This document shows, one piece after another, positions 35,683 to 46,528 of a DNA stretch of 64,000 nt. A program made the translations under genes and the position numbers. Position 1 is the first letter of the stretch. Each line of letters starts with the position of its first letter. Under the pieces are notes generated by a model. The model was not told the origin of the DNA and did no database searches. It saw only the letters and a list, made by a program, of their open reading frames with translations. The stretch covers positions 14,262,001 to 14,326,000 of the forward strand of contig NC_088317.1 in assembly GCF_910592395.1 (NCBI RefSeq). The letters run 5' to 3'. The DNA comes from Lineus longissimus. Lineage: Eukaryota; Nemertea; Pilidiophora; Heteronemertea; Lineidae.

Positions 35683-38600
35683 ATGCTTAGACGCTCTGCT
35701 TTCTACTTCTTCGTTTTTTTTGTCATTCATGCACCAATGCACCACACTTCATCCAGGCACGCGCCTGAAGCTAACCGTTTTAACCCCTTCTCAATCCAGT
35801 CCTACATCACCCTCCAACAAATATCGTTTTCGTTCATCTCTTCGAAACGCAACATCAAGGCACTATCCTTAAAACTAAATGGAAAATTGAGCACAAACAG
35901 GTGTAACACATCCCCTGACACCATGCCCTCGTACATTCTGTATATATTACTCCTAGCTTCGCTAGCTTTCTCCGTACATTGCATTCTACTCGCCATCACT
36001 TCTCCATCGGAACATGCTGGGACTAGCGTCACGACAATCCCAACCACACACTTCAACTTTTCAAATCTAATCCTCTTATCAGGAGACGTGGAATTAAATC
36101 CCGGGCCCAAACTTTTCTCTATCAACATCAACAGCCTACGCAACAAAATTGACAACCTCTACGCGGAACTTCCACCTGACATCGACATATTATGCATATC
36201 CGAAACCAGACTAGACAACTCCATCACAGACCAGGATATCCTAGTACCAAGCTTCCATGACGTATTCCGAAAGGATCTGACCATTGCAAGTGGTGGAGTC
36301 TGCCTCCAGCTTTCCGACACCCTCATCGGCGAACGCCTAGATCACCTCGAAGAACCAGAACTGGAACTGCTATGGGTCAAGGTGACCCACCAAACGGGCC
36401 ACCTGATCATCGGTGTGGGCTACAGAAATCCGGCACTCCCCGTCGCCTACTGGGACAAACTTTATGCTAACGTTTCAAACGTCGTCGGCTTGTTTGGTCA
36501 GCAAAAGGTTATGCTCGTTGGAGACTTCAACCAAAACCTACTGAAAGACAACCCAGGTCACCTATCACTCCTCATAGACTCCCTCAACATGTTCCAACTC
36601 GTCAATGCTCCGACCCACTTCACTTCTCACAACCAATCCCTCATTGATCCAATAATTGTAGGTCAGCCCGACTTCTTCTCCGATGTAAACGTCCTCCCTC
36701 AGGGCATCAGCGACCATTGTCCCGTGGTAGTCGACATACCCCAAACCAACCCCAAAGCAGCATTCAAGCGCCCGATCTGGCAGTTCAGCAAGGCAAACTG
36801 GAATGACCTCAAACAAGAAATGTCAAGCGTGGATTGGGACAACCTTCTACACACGGCCAACCTCAATGTAGCGGTAGAAGTCTTCACCACCACCCTACTT
36901 GAGACAAGTAAAAGATTCATCCCCTTCCAGCGGATCAAATTCTCTTCAAACGATAAGAACTGGATAACCGCCGAGATCAAAATAGAAATCAACAAAAGAA
37001 ACAAGCTCTTTGGAAAAGCAAAGAAATCCGGTTCTAACATCGATTATGATATTTTCAAAAAACAACGAAACCACGTTATCTCACTGATCAAGAAGGCAAA
37101 GGATTCCCACCTTTCGTCGATAACGGACAAATTGAAAAATGGAAGAAAGGATAAAGACTGGTGGAAACTCGCCAAAAGCATCTGCGGTCAAAGCAAAAAC
37201 AACACAACTCCTTCACTAAATGTCAATGGTTTATCCGTAGACGACCCTACAACCAAGGCCAACATCCTCAACGCTCACTTTGCCAAAATCTGCAACGTAG
37301 ATGAGACAAACATACCCGCCCAAGGAGAACTCCCAAACCTCACCAACAACGAGCTCAACGACATCATAATCACAGAGCAGGATATCGCCGATCAAATCGC
37401 CATCATGGACACTAACAAGGCCATCGGCCCAGACGGCATCAGCCCTCGCATAGTTCATTCATTGACGCTCCAATTGACCAAACCGCTCCACATCCTCTTC
37501 AACAGATCCCTGAATGAAAACATATTCCCAGAAACATGGAAAAAAGCAAACATTACCCCCATATTCAAGAAAGGTGACAGGCATGATAAATCCAACTACA
37601 GACCCATTTCCCTCCTCAGTGTCATAGGAAAACTTTTCGAAAAAATTGTCCACAGAAATGTCTACAACCATCTCCGTTTGCTCATCTCGAAGAACCAATC
37701 TGGATTCCTGGCTAACCACTCTGCAGTTACCCAACTCCTTGAAATAAACCATCAATTACTAATGGACCTCGACGAACAGAAGGAAGTTTTCTCACTATTC
37801 TGTGACATTTCCAAAGCTTTTGACAAGACTTCTCATAAAGGCATCGCATCGAAACTTTACCAGTTTGGCATCAGAGGAAACCTGCTATCATGGTTCAAGA
37901 GCTACCTCCAAGACAGGAAACAACGGGTTGTAATCAACGGAAAATCCTCAGAGTGGCTTCGAGTCAACGCTGGCGTCCCCCAAGGATCTATCCTAGGCCC
38001 ACTGATGTTCCTGGTCTACATAAACGACGTCACGGAGGAAACCAACGGCAGAACGAGACTGTTTGCCGACGACACTTCAAACGCATTCGCATCACGAAAC
38101 CTCTTAGCATGCACGCCCGAAATCCAGCAGGATATAAACAAACTTTACGCATGGGCAATGAAATGGGCCATCACCTACAACGCAACAAAAACGCTGTATC
38201 TGATTATGAGCAGGCGGAGACAACCCTCTGTTATCCACTGTCATCTCAACAACGTCGCAATTGATCAAGCCAAGTCACACAAGCACCTCGGATTAACTTT
38301 CAACGACAAAGGAACCTGGGAAGACCATATCCAGTCAATCGTTACGACTGCAAACCGCAGACTTGGCATACTACAAAACATCAAATACAAACGGATAAAC
38401 AAACTTTACTAACGCTCTACAAGACATTTGTCAGAAGCAAGCTCGAATACGCAGACGTAGTATGGGACGGACTCCCCCAGAACTTAGCAGCAAAACTGGA
38501 AAAAACTCAAATCAATGCAATGCGATGTATAACAGGATTAACAATCAGCTCTCACCACCGCGACCTTTACAGAGAATCTGGCCTTCTACCACTCGAAAAG

Positions 38601-39257
38601 CGCAGGAAATTCCATCGCCTCGTAATGTTCTACAAAATTTTAAACGGACTTGCACCAACCTACCTCAAAGACCTCATCCCAGAACTAACCGTCGATAGTC
38701 ACTACCATAACACACGTTTAGCTACAAACAACAATATAACACCTTTCCTTTGCCGCACAAATAGCCTCTACTCAAGCTTCTTCCCTTCTACAATCCGTGA
38801 CTGGAATGCTCTCGACCTTTCTGTACGTGCGAAACCAACTCTAAACTCTTACAAATACTCCCTAACCAAACTGCCAGAATTCTCTATCAAACCAATCCCC
38901 TCCTGGCTAGACATCGGCCCTCGCCCACTTAACATCATTCTCACACGTATGCGAAACAACTGCAGCGGACTAACATCTGACCTATACCTAAACCACGTTT
39001 CGGAAACCCCCACTTGCCTCATGTGCCCAATGCATGTTCCAGAAACCTCTTCACACTTTCTTCTCGACTGTCCTAAGTACGAAAACCAACGCAACTCCCT
39101 AATCGCCAATACCCTCCAAATAACACACATCCATAATGCAACTCTAAACTCAAACATCCTTCTCAACGGCCATCCATCTTTCTCCAACCTCGAAAATGCT
39201 CTCCTTATCAAATCAACCCTAAAATTCATTTCATCCACAAATCGTTTTCCAATCTAA
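35683..39257 (+). pseudogene. LINE ORF: N-terminal leader, 2A-like motif, APE endonuclease, reverse transcriptase, zinc knuckle; one frameshift
   Basis: The first frame (35683-38412) encodes 909 residues; it breaks at about 38403-38412 and coding continues in another frame to the stop at 39257. Domains: a hydrophobic leader if translation starts at Met81 (35923, A at -3; 'MPSYILYILLLASLAFSVHC'); a 2A-like 'GDVELNPGP' at residues 134-142; an APE-type endonuclease ('CISETRL' Glu174, 'GDFN' Asp281, 'SDHCP' Asp344/His345); a reverse transcriptase ('PIFKKGDRHDKSNYRPISLL', 'DISKAFDK' Asp708, 'AGVPQGSILGP', 'FADD' Asp796/Asp797). After the frameshift come 'LYKTFVRSKLEYAD' and a Cys-x2-Cys-x9-His-x4-Cys knuckle (CLMC...HFLLDC). 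All catalytic residues are present, so only the frameshift separates this copy from an intact gene; a sequencing error is possible. The family copies its RNA into nicked chromosomal DNA. Confidence 0.9.
36082..36108 (+). other. 2A-like ribosome-skipping motif in the LINE ORF
   Basis: The nine codons read GDVELNPGP, fitting the D-(V/I)-E-x-N-P-G-P consensus in full. In known 2A peptides the ribosome fails to join the final Gly and Pro, so the upstream leader would be released from the endonuclease-RT polyprotein. 2A-like motifs in the N-terminal part of APE-type LINE ORFs are known from sea urchin, lancelet and other invertebrates. Confidence 0.85.
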
Positions 39258-40100
39258 CTCAAAGAAAAATATCTGACCCCCCCCCCCCCCTCTTTTCCGT
39301 TTCCGCCAACCCCAAACTCGTATGATCATTCCTAACTCTTGCACCCCCGCCCCCCTGCACTTTCCAAACTATCTATCCTTTTTTTTTTCTCTTGTTTGCG
39401 AAATTCACTACATATCAACTTCACATGTTTCTCAATTATATATTCTGTATATCTCTTCAAATTATCTTTAAAAAACTTATGTCACTATTCGTATCTTCAT
39501 AAACTTATGTAACTATTTGCATATATTTTTATTTTGCAGTAGTTTAAGCCTTCGGCTTTTAACTGTAAAATACATGTACAATATAAACCGAATAAACTCT
39601 TTGTAAAAAAAATAAAAATATGCAGATATATTTTAGTTAATACTTTTAACCCCACAACAATACAAAGGAAATACCGTGTATACATTGGTAGAAAACCGTT
39701 AAAAACAAGTAATATTCAACAATAATGCTGTATGAAGTGAATATATATGCTGCCTAAAGAGAAATAAAACAATAGGGATGTATGAAGTGAATAGATCCGA
39801 AGACCCAGGTGTAAAAAACCTCGATGTGACCTCAACCTTGACCCCATGGCGAGATTTCAAAATAAGTTACATAATATGGTTCTGAATAAACACATTGCCG
39901 TTAGTCCCGCAACTAACATCGATCCAAAAAGATCGGACATAACATTTATGAATGGACTATAGTATCAATTTCAACCCAAACCTCGGTTTTTCCCTACAAA
40001 CTCGTGGTGTTTGCATGGTGAGACATCCAATATGTCTAATTCGGTATCAGTATTTCTTTAATCACAAATAAAATTGTTTTGCGCTAACATGATTACTTAC

Positions 40101-40201
40101 CTTTGCATAAAGCACAATTCAATGGCTTTGTCTGGATATGCAGTGTATATTTAGAATATTGCAAATCACACGTAGTTTGTTTTATGTAGTTTAAAACATT
40201 T
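40101..40201 (-). other. Possible Cys-containing exon
   Basis: A 101-base segment lies between CTTTTTTAG and a strong donor (CAAAG|GTAAGT). It reads in one frame through 'CDLQYSKYTLHIQTKPLNCA' to 'LCKG'. Spacing of the cysteines recalls the Cys-rich exon at 41147-41248, but the phases of the two do not match. This segment is missing from block B. Confidence 0.25.
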
Positions 40202-41146
40202 CTAAAAAAGACCCATTGTAGATGCAGCATTCTGCAGTTATTGTACGGTGGCAATTGGGTGCCCGAACCGATTTTTGCCACGAAATGAAAATGAAATTAA
40301 ATAGCACGGTCGAAAAATATTTTAAAACAAATATTCGCTGTAACGAATCACCAACTTTCTTCTGAAAAATTGTTCCACTTGGTCCTTCTATCAGAAAGGG
40401 TACACACATGTACAAACTAGGAACATAAAAAATTCGAAAATTGGAAAACTAAACATTAAGTTTAGTGTTTGACAGTCCCTTTCGACGTTTGTACAAAATG
40501 GCTGTAGGCACTATCATGAGGCTGTCAGTTTGCCCTCGCATGCGTCCTTAAGAATTGCCATACTGTCCAAACTGAATTTTCTCGTCGCTTGAACTTGGAA
40601 ATCTCTCAAGGTCTGAAATCCCAAAATATACACATGCATGAGGTACATACGAGGTGTAAGTTAATGCATTGTGTTAACTATGTCGTCAATGTGTACCGTC
40701 GGCTAATTTTCTAGAAACGTGTAACATTTTCAATACTTTCACTAAATTATATATTTTGCGTTATGGTATTTTATTGTAGGTACGTGTACCAGGCCTTCGA
40801 TGACCGGCTCTCATTTGAAAAAAGGTCTCTCAAAATACAGTCCCAATGCAAGCAACCGCGCCTCTGATTATTCCATGGAACTGAACCGAAACAAATAACA
40901 ATTTATAGATTTGTAGAAGTTATCAAGTGTAAAAAGTTATTCTATAGATGATGAGGATGATTGCCTCTGCCCTCGTTGGTTGGCCACAAATATGTATTTG
41001 TCATGTAGAAATAGTAGTGACACCTAGCGGCCAAAAGGACGGGTCATAGTTTACATGCCCTCGTAACTTGTAACTGTCCTAATGATAATAAATTAAAAAC
41101 AATGACTGAAAGATGTTTTGGCAGTGTCTTATAAAAAAAAAATTAC

Positions 41147-41248
41147 CTTGGACAATGCAGCATTGACATTCCTGGGTCGTTGGTAGGTATTTATCTGATG
41201 GCCATTTTACCGTTTTCGAAGTTTTGGGATTTGAATGCCAACAACACC
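41147..41248 (-). CDS. Cysteine-rich exon of an unidentified gene (block A copy)
   Basis: The exon is 102 bases, phase 1 at both ends, between TATTTTTCAG and CAAG|GTAATT. It encodes 33 residues from 'CCWHSNPKTSKTVKWPSDKY' to 'LPTTQECQCCIVQ', with five cysteines. Block B carries the same exon at 57209-57310, open and with the same splice sites. A symmetrical phase 1-1 exon with this cysteine density is typical of extracellular modules. I could not connect it to other exons. It might be an alternative module of the receptor-like gene upstream on the same strand, or belong to a separate gene. Confidence 0.4.
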
Positions 41249-41395
41249 CTGAAAAATATTCATTACATTTGATGCAGTAAATACACCTGGAAGCTTGAAG
41301 TGTGTTTGTCGCCGTAAGTTCATGATTGAGTCGTAAAGCCTTTATCTTTAGACAAGGACCAGAACAGATGGATCGAGGCCACGAACCCATGTCGG

Positions 41396-41813
41396 TGTGG
41401 GAGAATGGGTTAATGTCTTTAATAGTTGTGCTGCCCATTCCAGATGACAGCACAAGCTGGTCTTGCCTTTTTCAATACACTAGTTTTAATGCTCTTTAAT
41501 ACCTTTAATCATTACATAATATATATACTTATACCTATTTAAGTGAATGTTTGGTGTGGCCCAGTGCCATTCCTTGAGTTTATCACTCTACTATAACATT
41601 ATTCCTTGCTTATCCTTAATTCTATGTGCTTGCAGGTATGTACATATTCGTGTTCTGTAAATTGTAAATATATTCCGTCATTCCGTCATTAAAAGCCATT
41701 CCTTGAGTTTATCACTCTACTATAACATTATTCCTTGCTTATCCTTAATTCTATGTGCTTGCAGGTGCCTGTATGCCTGCTAATTTGGCCACTGGCCGGA
41801 AATATCGGCCACA
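41396..41813. repeat. Left LTR, 418 bp
   Basis: It begins TGTGGGAGAATGGG and ends GGCCACA, with TG...CA termini. It contains 'taatatatatact' (TATA-like) and an internal direct repeat of about 75 bp starting 'gccattccttgagtttatca'. It is the same length as the right LTR and differs from it at about half a dozen positions. Confidence 0.93.
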
Positions 41814-41846
41814 TTTGTGTGATTTTGTATTGCAATGGTTGAGCGT

Positions 41847-44085
41847 ATATACAGTGAGTACTTAGTTAACTGGTGCTGGTCTAAAATTTTCTAAGTCCAT
41901 AATAGGTCATTATAATATGCATTTTAGGCCCAGATGGGTTGTGCAGGGCCTACATTCCTTTTGAGAAGCATGAATGGGCTAATAATGACAACTTGAGCCT
42001 ACTGCACATGTCGGCATTGATACCTATTGACTATGATCACTTTCATCAAGTACTCAGAAAGTTTTAATAGCTTGAAATCCGACATGCAGAAAGTCCATCC
42101 AAGACTACGATCACTGGCCAGTGCTTTTCATGGAAAATGAATGTCGTTACAAGCTTTTTACAGGGTAAACCCTAAAAAAAGTGGCATTTGAATCAGGGAG
42201 GGGATGTGAGATTTTTGCCCAAAAGTTTAACTTGGGGGGTAAAGTAACTAACACTTACATAACCGATGCCATTAACAACATTTACTTATTCACTACTTTG
42301 CACTACAACTGTTTTACAATTCCAAGTTGTCGTCAAAATTTAAGTTATCATCATCATTATCGGAGTCTGACAATTCGTTTTCACCAAGCAACAAATCATC
42401 TGCAACATCATCACGATAATGACCATCTGGTTGAGGTGTTAAGCCAGCCACTTGAAATGACTTAGCCGCAGACTCAGGAGCTACATCATTCCATGCTCTA
42501 CTTATAATGCCGAGTACATCCTGTAATGTAATTTTGCGGCAATTTCCGTCAGCCTCAGTTGCATCACATTTCCATAACTTCCAATACTTTCGCATTATAG
42601 CTTTAAATCCCCTCATAATAGTGAGATCTAACGGCTGAGCCAGCGATGTACACCTAGCAGGAATATTGTCTAACAGTATGCCTGCTTCAACCATTGGGTA
42701 ACAGAAATCCTCTGCTTGATGCGGTCGGAATCTGTCCAAAAGCAGAAGGATGTCATTAAAGTCAAAATCGCCAATGTAAGGGAAAAGAACATTGTCCAAC
42801 CAATGTTGCAGTGTCTCTCCATTCTCCCAACCAGACCTCGAGGATGTGACCCGTACGTTATCTGGAATGTTGTTCAAATCTCTAATCTGACGCACGAAGC
42901 CCGGCTGCCTGAAAACAACATGAGCAGGCGTTTTTTCTCCGTTGGAGCCAACTGTCAATCCAACGGTGCACCCGAGTTTGGCATTTCCTCGCGATGTTTT
43001 CACATTTACATCTACTGTACCTCTGGTCTCAGCTGTATACATCGGAGGGAAGTCCAACTGAGCAAACGTTTCGTTAAAGTTCAAGAGCGTGTGGACATGG
43101 TTGTCAGCTACAGTTTGCCTAACGCCAGTCTGAAATTCTCTCACTCTCTGTGGTGCATCAGCCGGTACAGTGGTGGAATCTTTCGTTTTACGGCGGAAAA
43201 CAATCTTTTTCCGTTTCACAAAATTTGTAACCCAACCCACTGATGCAGAAAACTGGGACCTTTCGGGGCGACGTGCTGCAATGTCCTCAAGTTCATTGTG
43301 TGGGAGTTGGCCCCACCAGTTCTGAAATTCAATCGTTGCATCATTAACAATGTCCGACCGAGAAACGGGCAGGGCAATATTCCTCCGTTCTTGAAAATGC
43401 TGGTGCACGATATTCTCAACTTCCGGCCAACAACCATCATGGTCGGTTCTGACTCGCCGGCGTTCTGCATTTTCCTCCACTTGATCCGTCATTTCATCGA
43501 TGTTCTGTATCCATCTCCTGAGCGTTGTTGGGGATAGTCGATAGCGCCTAGCATACTCATTGACATTTAGAATGCGGCCATGTTCAATTGCTGTTTGGCA
43601 ATCCAAGGCATGTCGCAGCCTGGCTTCAACAGTGTAACTGTTACATCGTCGAGGGAGACCAACTGCTGCAGCACCATTCTGCTGATCGGCATCATCATCA
43701 TCATCATCGTCATCATTGCCAGCATCCATCATAGACTGACACATGACAAAGAGCGAAAGCATCTGCAGTAACAACAACGTTGTGTTCCTCATGATTTGAA
43801 CTTTCTACAGGAATGACCAATATGATTGTTAGGGTAAAGGGCCTAGGAAATTACACAACTGCAATTGCCTTTCATACCAACCATTGATTGATAAAATTGG
43901 CCACAGAAGACCAGATCAAGAAATGAACATGTAATCAAAACTCTGTCATTTTCTTCATTGAAATGTGATTAGTATAGGCCCTACATGGTCGTAAATCGAC
44001 AATATCCCATTCTGGGCCTCTATTAGTGACTTAGAAAATTTTAGACCAAGCACCAGTTAACTAAGTAGTCACTGTATGTATATAC
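41847..44085. repeat. Inverted repeats flanking pogo-like gene 1
   Basis: The left arm (41847-41938: 'acagtgagtacttagttaac', 'tggtctaaaattttctaagt') and the right arm (44005-44085) are reverse complements with few differences. The left arm starts 33 bases inside the left LTR. Confidence 0.85.
42314..43792 (-). CDS. Pogo/Tigger-like DDE transposase-related protein 1
   Basis: Intronless frame of 492 residues. It begins with a hydrophobic leader (MRNTTLLLLQMLSLFVMCQS) and an Asp-run; a start at the later Met-Met pair (before DAGNDDD) is an alternative. A helix-turn-helix of CENP-B/psq type follows ('VNEYARRYRLSPTTLRRWIQ'), then a second DNA-binding-like segment ('SASVGWVTNFVKRKKIVFRR') and a DDE_1-type core: 'LLNFNETFAQ', 'LLLLDRFRPHQ' and 'TSLAQPLDLTIMRGFKAIMR'. 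In this family the first motif is normally NxDE; here the catalytic Asp is Asn (NFNET). The other two acidic residues are kept. The C terminus is acidic (SDSDNDDD). The protein may bind DNA without cutting it. It is a diverged paralog of the gene at 44279-45874. Confidence 0.88.
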   Translation of the reverse strand: MRNTTLLLLQMLSLFVMCQSMMDAGNDDDDDDDDADQQNGAAAVGLPRRCNSYTVEARLRHALDCQTAIEHGRILNVNEYARRYRLSPTTLRRWIQNIDEMTDQVEENAERRRVRTDHDGCWPEVENIVHQHFQERRNIALPVSRSDIVNDATIEFQNWWGQLPHNELEDIAARRPERSQFSASVGWVTNFVKRKKIVFRRKTKDSTTVPADAPQRVREFQTGVRQTVADNHVHTLLNFNETFAQLDFPPMYTAETRGTVDVNVKTSRGNAKLGCTVGLTVGSNGEKTPAHVVFRQPGFVRQIRDLNNIPDNVRVTSSRSGWENGETLQHWLDNVLFPYIGDFDFNDILLLLDRFRPHQAEDFCYPMVEAGILLDNIPARCTSLAQPLDLTIMRGFKAIMRKYWKLWKCDATEADGNCRKITLQDVLGIISRAWNDVAPESAAKSFQVAGLTPQPDGHYRDDVADDLLLGENELSDSDNDDDNLNFDDNLEL

Positions 44086-46150
44086 TGTATACGTTGCATT
44101 TGCTGGCCACCACAAGAAGACCAGAATAGGCCTATATTACCCCTTATACATGTTTTAGGCCTTCATAGATCAACTGCATTGTTCAGGGAATTAGGCCTAG
44201 GCCTGTGGGAAAAACTGACATAATAACACATTGATTTGAACACACGGGGCTTTATTGGAGAGCATTACCCTATCAATCTCACTCATCTAAATCTTCAAGA
44301 AAATGAAGATCATATTTGGGATTATCAGCATCAACTTCAAAGTGTTCCTCATCATTTTGATGAGGCGGATTTTCTTGATTGCCTTCAAGCCCACTCACTC
44401 ACCATGCTGTATTGACTGCTGCTTCTGGGGCAATTCTCTCCCAGGCAGTTGATACCATCTGAATTACAGCATCCCTGGTGATTTGTGGGGAACGACCATG
44501 AATGTCATTGTTCTCAATTTTCCACTCCTTCCATAGGCGTCTCATTGTACATTTGAAGCTGCGGATGATGGTCAGATCCAAAGGTTGTACCAGTGAGGTA
44601 CATCTCCCTGGTATCAGCCCTATGAACCCGGGAGCGTCCTCTACATGGTCACGCACTTGTTGATGCCGGTGCGCTGGGAACATGTCCCAAATTAAGAGGA
44701 ATGGAAAGTTGTCTCCCACAAACGGTATGAGGCAATCATTTACCCAAGCAATCAGTGTCTGCCAACTTGCCCAGCCTGTTTGCGAGCCCGTTACCCGCAC
44801 ACCATTGGGGGCAGTTGCCCGAAGTCGAGCGATTTCTGGACCATCATCGCGCAGACCCTTGAAAATTATACTTGCAGGGAGTTTTCTCCCACACGCAGTC
44901 ATCGCTAAAGTCACCGTACACCCTAATTTTGCATTTCCTCGCGAAGTTCGTATGTCCACTTGTTTCAAACCTTGCAAAGAGTACGTGTACGTGGGTGCGA
45001 TGTCCCAAAGAACAAAAGTTTCATCCATGTTGACGATAATCTGTATTCCATTATCATTGATAATGTTTCGGACCTCATTTTGAAATGCCGTTACCAACTC
45101 TGCGGCATTGAGCGGTATTGATGTAGAGTCTTTGCAAGTCTTCCTGTAGCTAATACCATGACGAGTCAAGAAACCTTGTAACCATCCACTTGATGCTGAA
45201 AATGGTATGAGATGAGGGCGCAGTTCCATCCAATGTTTTCTCTGTTCCTCAGGAAGATCGTGCCACCAAATGTTGAAGAACCGTTCACCCTGGAACATCA
45301 GGTCACTCCCAGCTATTGGAAGACCATGTTCTCGACGCTGTAGGAACCAATCATTTAAGAGTCTCTCTGCCTCTGGCCATCTACCTGAAATGAGAGAGGA
45401 AAATCGTAAGGGCCACATCACCTGCGGGCCTACCAGCCCCCACCTACATTTCACCTCATTCACCTGATTCATTTCCCCGATGCACCAAGGTCACCAGGAT
45501 AACTAACCTGTGCCATCAATTCCATGTTGCCTTAGCCTTTGCATCTGTCGCAATATGTATGTGGATTCTCGGTGTCTCTCGCGCAATTCATCCTCCTGTA
45601 TCCATCGCGCAATGGTCCTTCGGGGAATGCCATGTAGCTGTCCATATTTTGAAGGAGTAATCCCATTTGACCTTGCAATGTTCAGCTCATGGTTCTCATC
45701 AAGTCGCCTGATACGAATATCTAATGAGTAGGCGTTCAGTCTGCGAGGAATTACGACGTTTTCATTATCACCAACAGCATCATTTTCATTACGGTCCTCC
45801 TCAGCTCCATTCCCATTGTCCATGCACCAAAGACGGTGCAAAATCAGGAGAAAAAGAATTGTCCTTACAAGCATGCTGACAACATCAACTGCCTTGGCCT
45901 CAACATCTTGCTAATCAATATTGCATAAGATTGTTTTCAAAGGCCTAACTTTCATTGACAGTTAATGTCAGTGTGCCAGCAGACTGCTGACAGGGCAATC
46001 CGTAGCTTCCAAAATTATTATACAACATTTCAGTGAATGGTGACAAATGGAACTCTCCTCGTGGCCTTAAACATGTATAAGGAGTAATATAGGCCTATTC
46101 TGGTCTTCTTGTGGTGGCCAGCAAATGCAACGTATACAGTATATATATAT
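44065..46150. repeat. Inverted repeats flanking pogo-like gene 2
   Basis: Segments 44078-44165 and 46058-46150 are reverse complements: 'gttgcatttgctggccacca', 'caagaagaccagaataggcc' and 'acatgttttaggcc' on the left. The left arm abuts the right arm of the inverted repeat around gene 1, so the two units share a junction near 44080. Confidence 0.85.
44279..45874 (-). pseudogene. Pogo/Tigger-like DDE transposase-related gene 2, with an in-frame stop near the 3' end
   Basis: Two exons, 45508-45874 and 44399-45384, join in phase (ACAG|GTTAGT to CTCATTTCAG|GT) and give 450 residues aligning along their length with gene 1. A TGA at 44401-44399 is followed in the same frame by 40 more sense codons ending in an acidic tail at 44279, matching the acidic tail of gene 1; the TGA therefore looks like a late mutation. 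The leader is again hydrophobic (MLVRTILFLLILHRLWC) before an acidic segment. The HTH reads 'PSKYGQLHGIPRRTIARWIQ'. The DDE motifs are complete: 'IVNMDETFVL', 'LLIWDMFPAH' and 'TSLVQPLDLTIIRSFK'. An active-site-competent protein is possible if the last 40 residues are dispensable. A strong GTGAGT donor overlaps the stop, so splicing may bypass it. Confidence 0.85.
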
Positions 46151-46158
46151 AATGTGAG

Positions 46159-46242
46159 TCGAATTTTGTTTATGACTTCTTCGCCCCAAAGATGAAGAAA
46201 CTTGGCTACCAAGGCGTATACAAGAAGCGGACACATGAGAAG
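46159..46242 (+). pseudogene. Orphan exon of a CCR4/Angel/nocturnin-type nuclease
   Basis: Twenty-eight codons read 'YDFFAPKMKKLGYQGVYKKR' with 'THEK', followed by GTAAAT. The pattern 'F..P.l..LGY.G.Y..RT' is characteristic of the EEP nuclease domain of CCR4-like deadenylases and Angel proteins, just after the Glu-containing motif. No other part of such a gene is nearby, and the piece lies inside the LTR element. It looks like a captured host exon. The acceptor (AATGTGAG) is poor. Confidence 0.42.
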
Positions 46243-46528
46243 GTAAATGGCCAAACAGTAATTTGTTTGAGGCCCACGAGCATTTCTGCGGTTAATGCTA
46301 TGTAAAAGTGTGTTCTCTTTTCCATTAATATATATCACTTATCATAGCCGCCATCATCATTAATCACCTCGTCACTCACTCGTCATTATTGCCATATTAT
46401 CATATTGTTGCACTACCTGCAATCTTATTCACTGACCTGACTCACGCCAACCTTTATTAAACTAAATTTCGGAACCTTTATTAAACTAAATTTCGGGAGA
46501 AATTTCTATAAGTAGGGGAGGGGGTGTA

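Larger units (their letters stand above)
35101..39615 (+). mobile_element. Non-LTR retrotransposon (CR1/L2-like), near full length
   Basis: It contains a long APE-RT reading frame (35683-39257), a pyrimidine-rich 3' UTR with a C-tract near 39277-39291, a small stem-loop (AAGCCTTCGGCTT) near 39548 and an A-rich end with AATAAA-like words at about 39590-39615. The 5' boundary is not defined; 35101 is the right edge of the tandem array. The element lies in the gap that interrupts block A. Confidence 0.8.
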
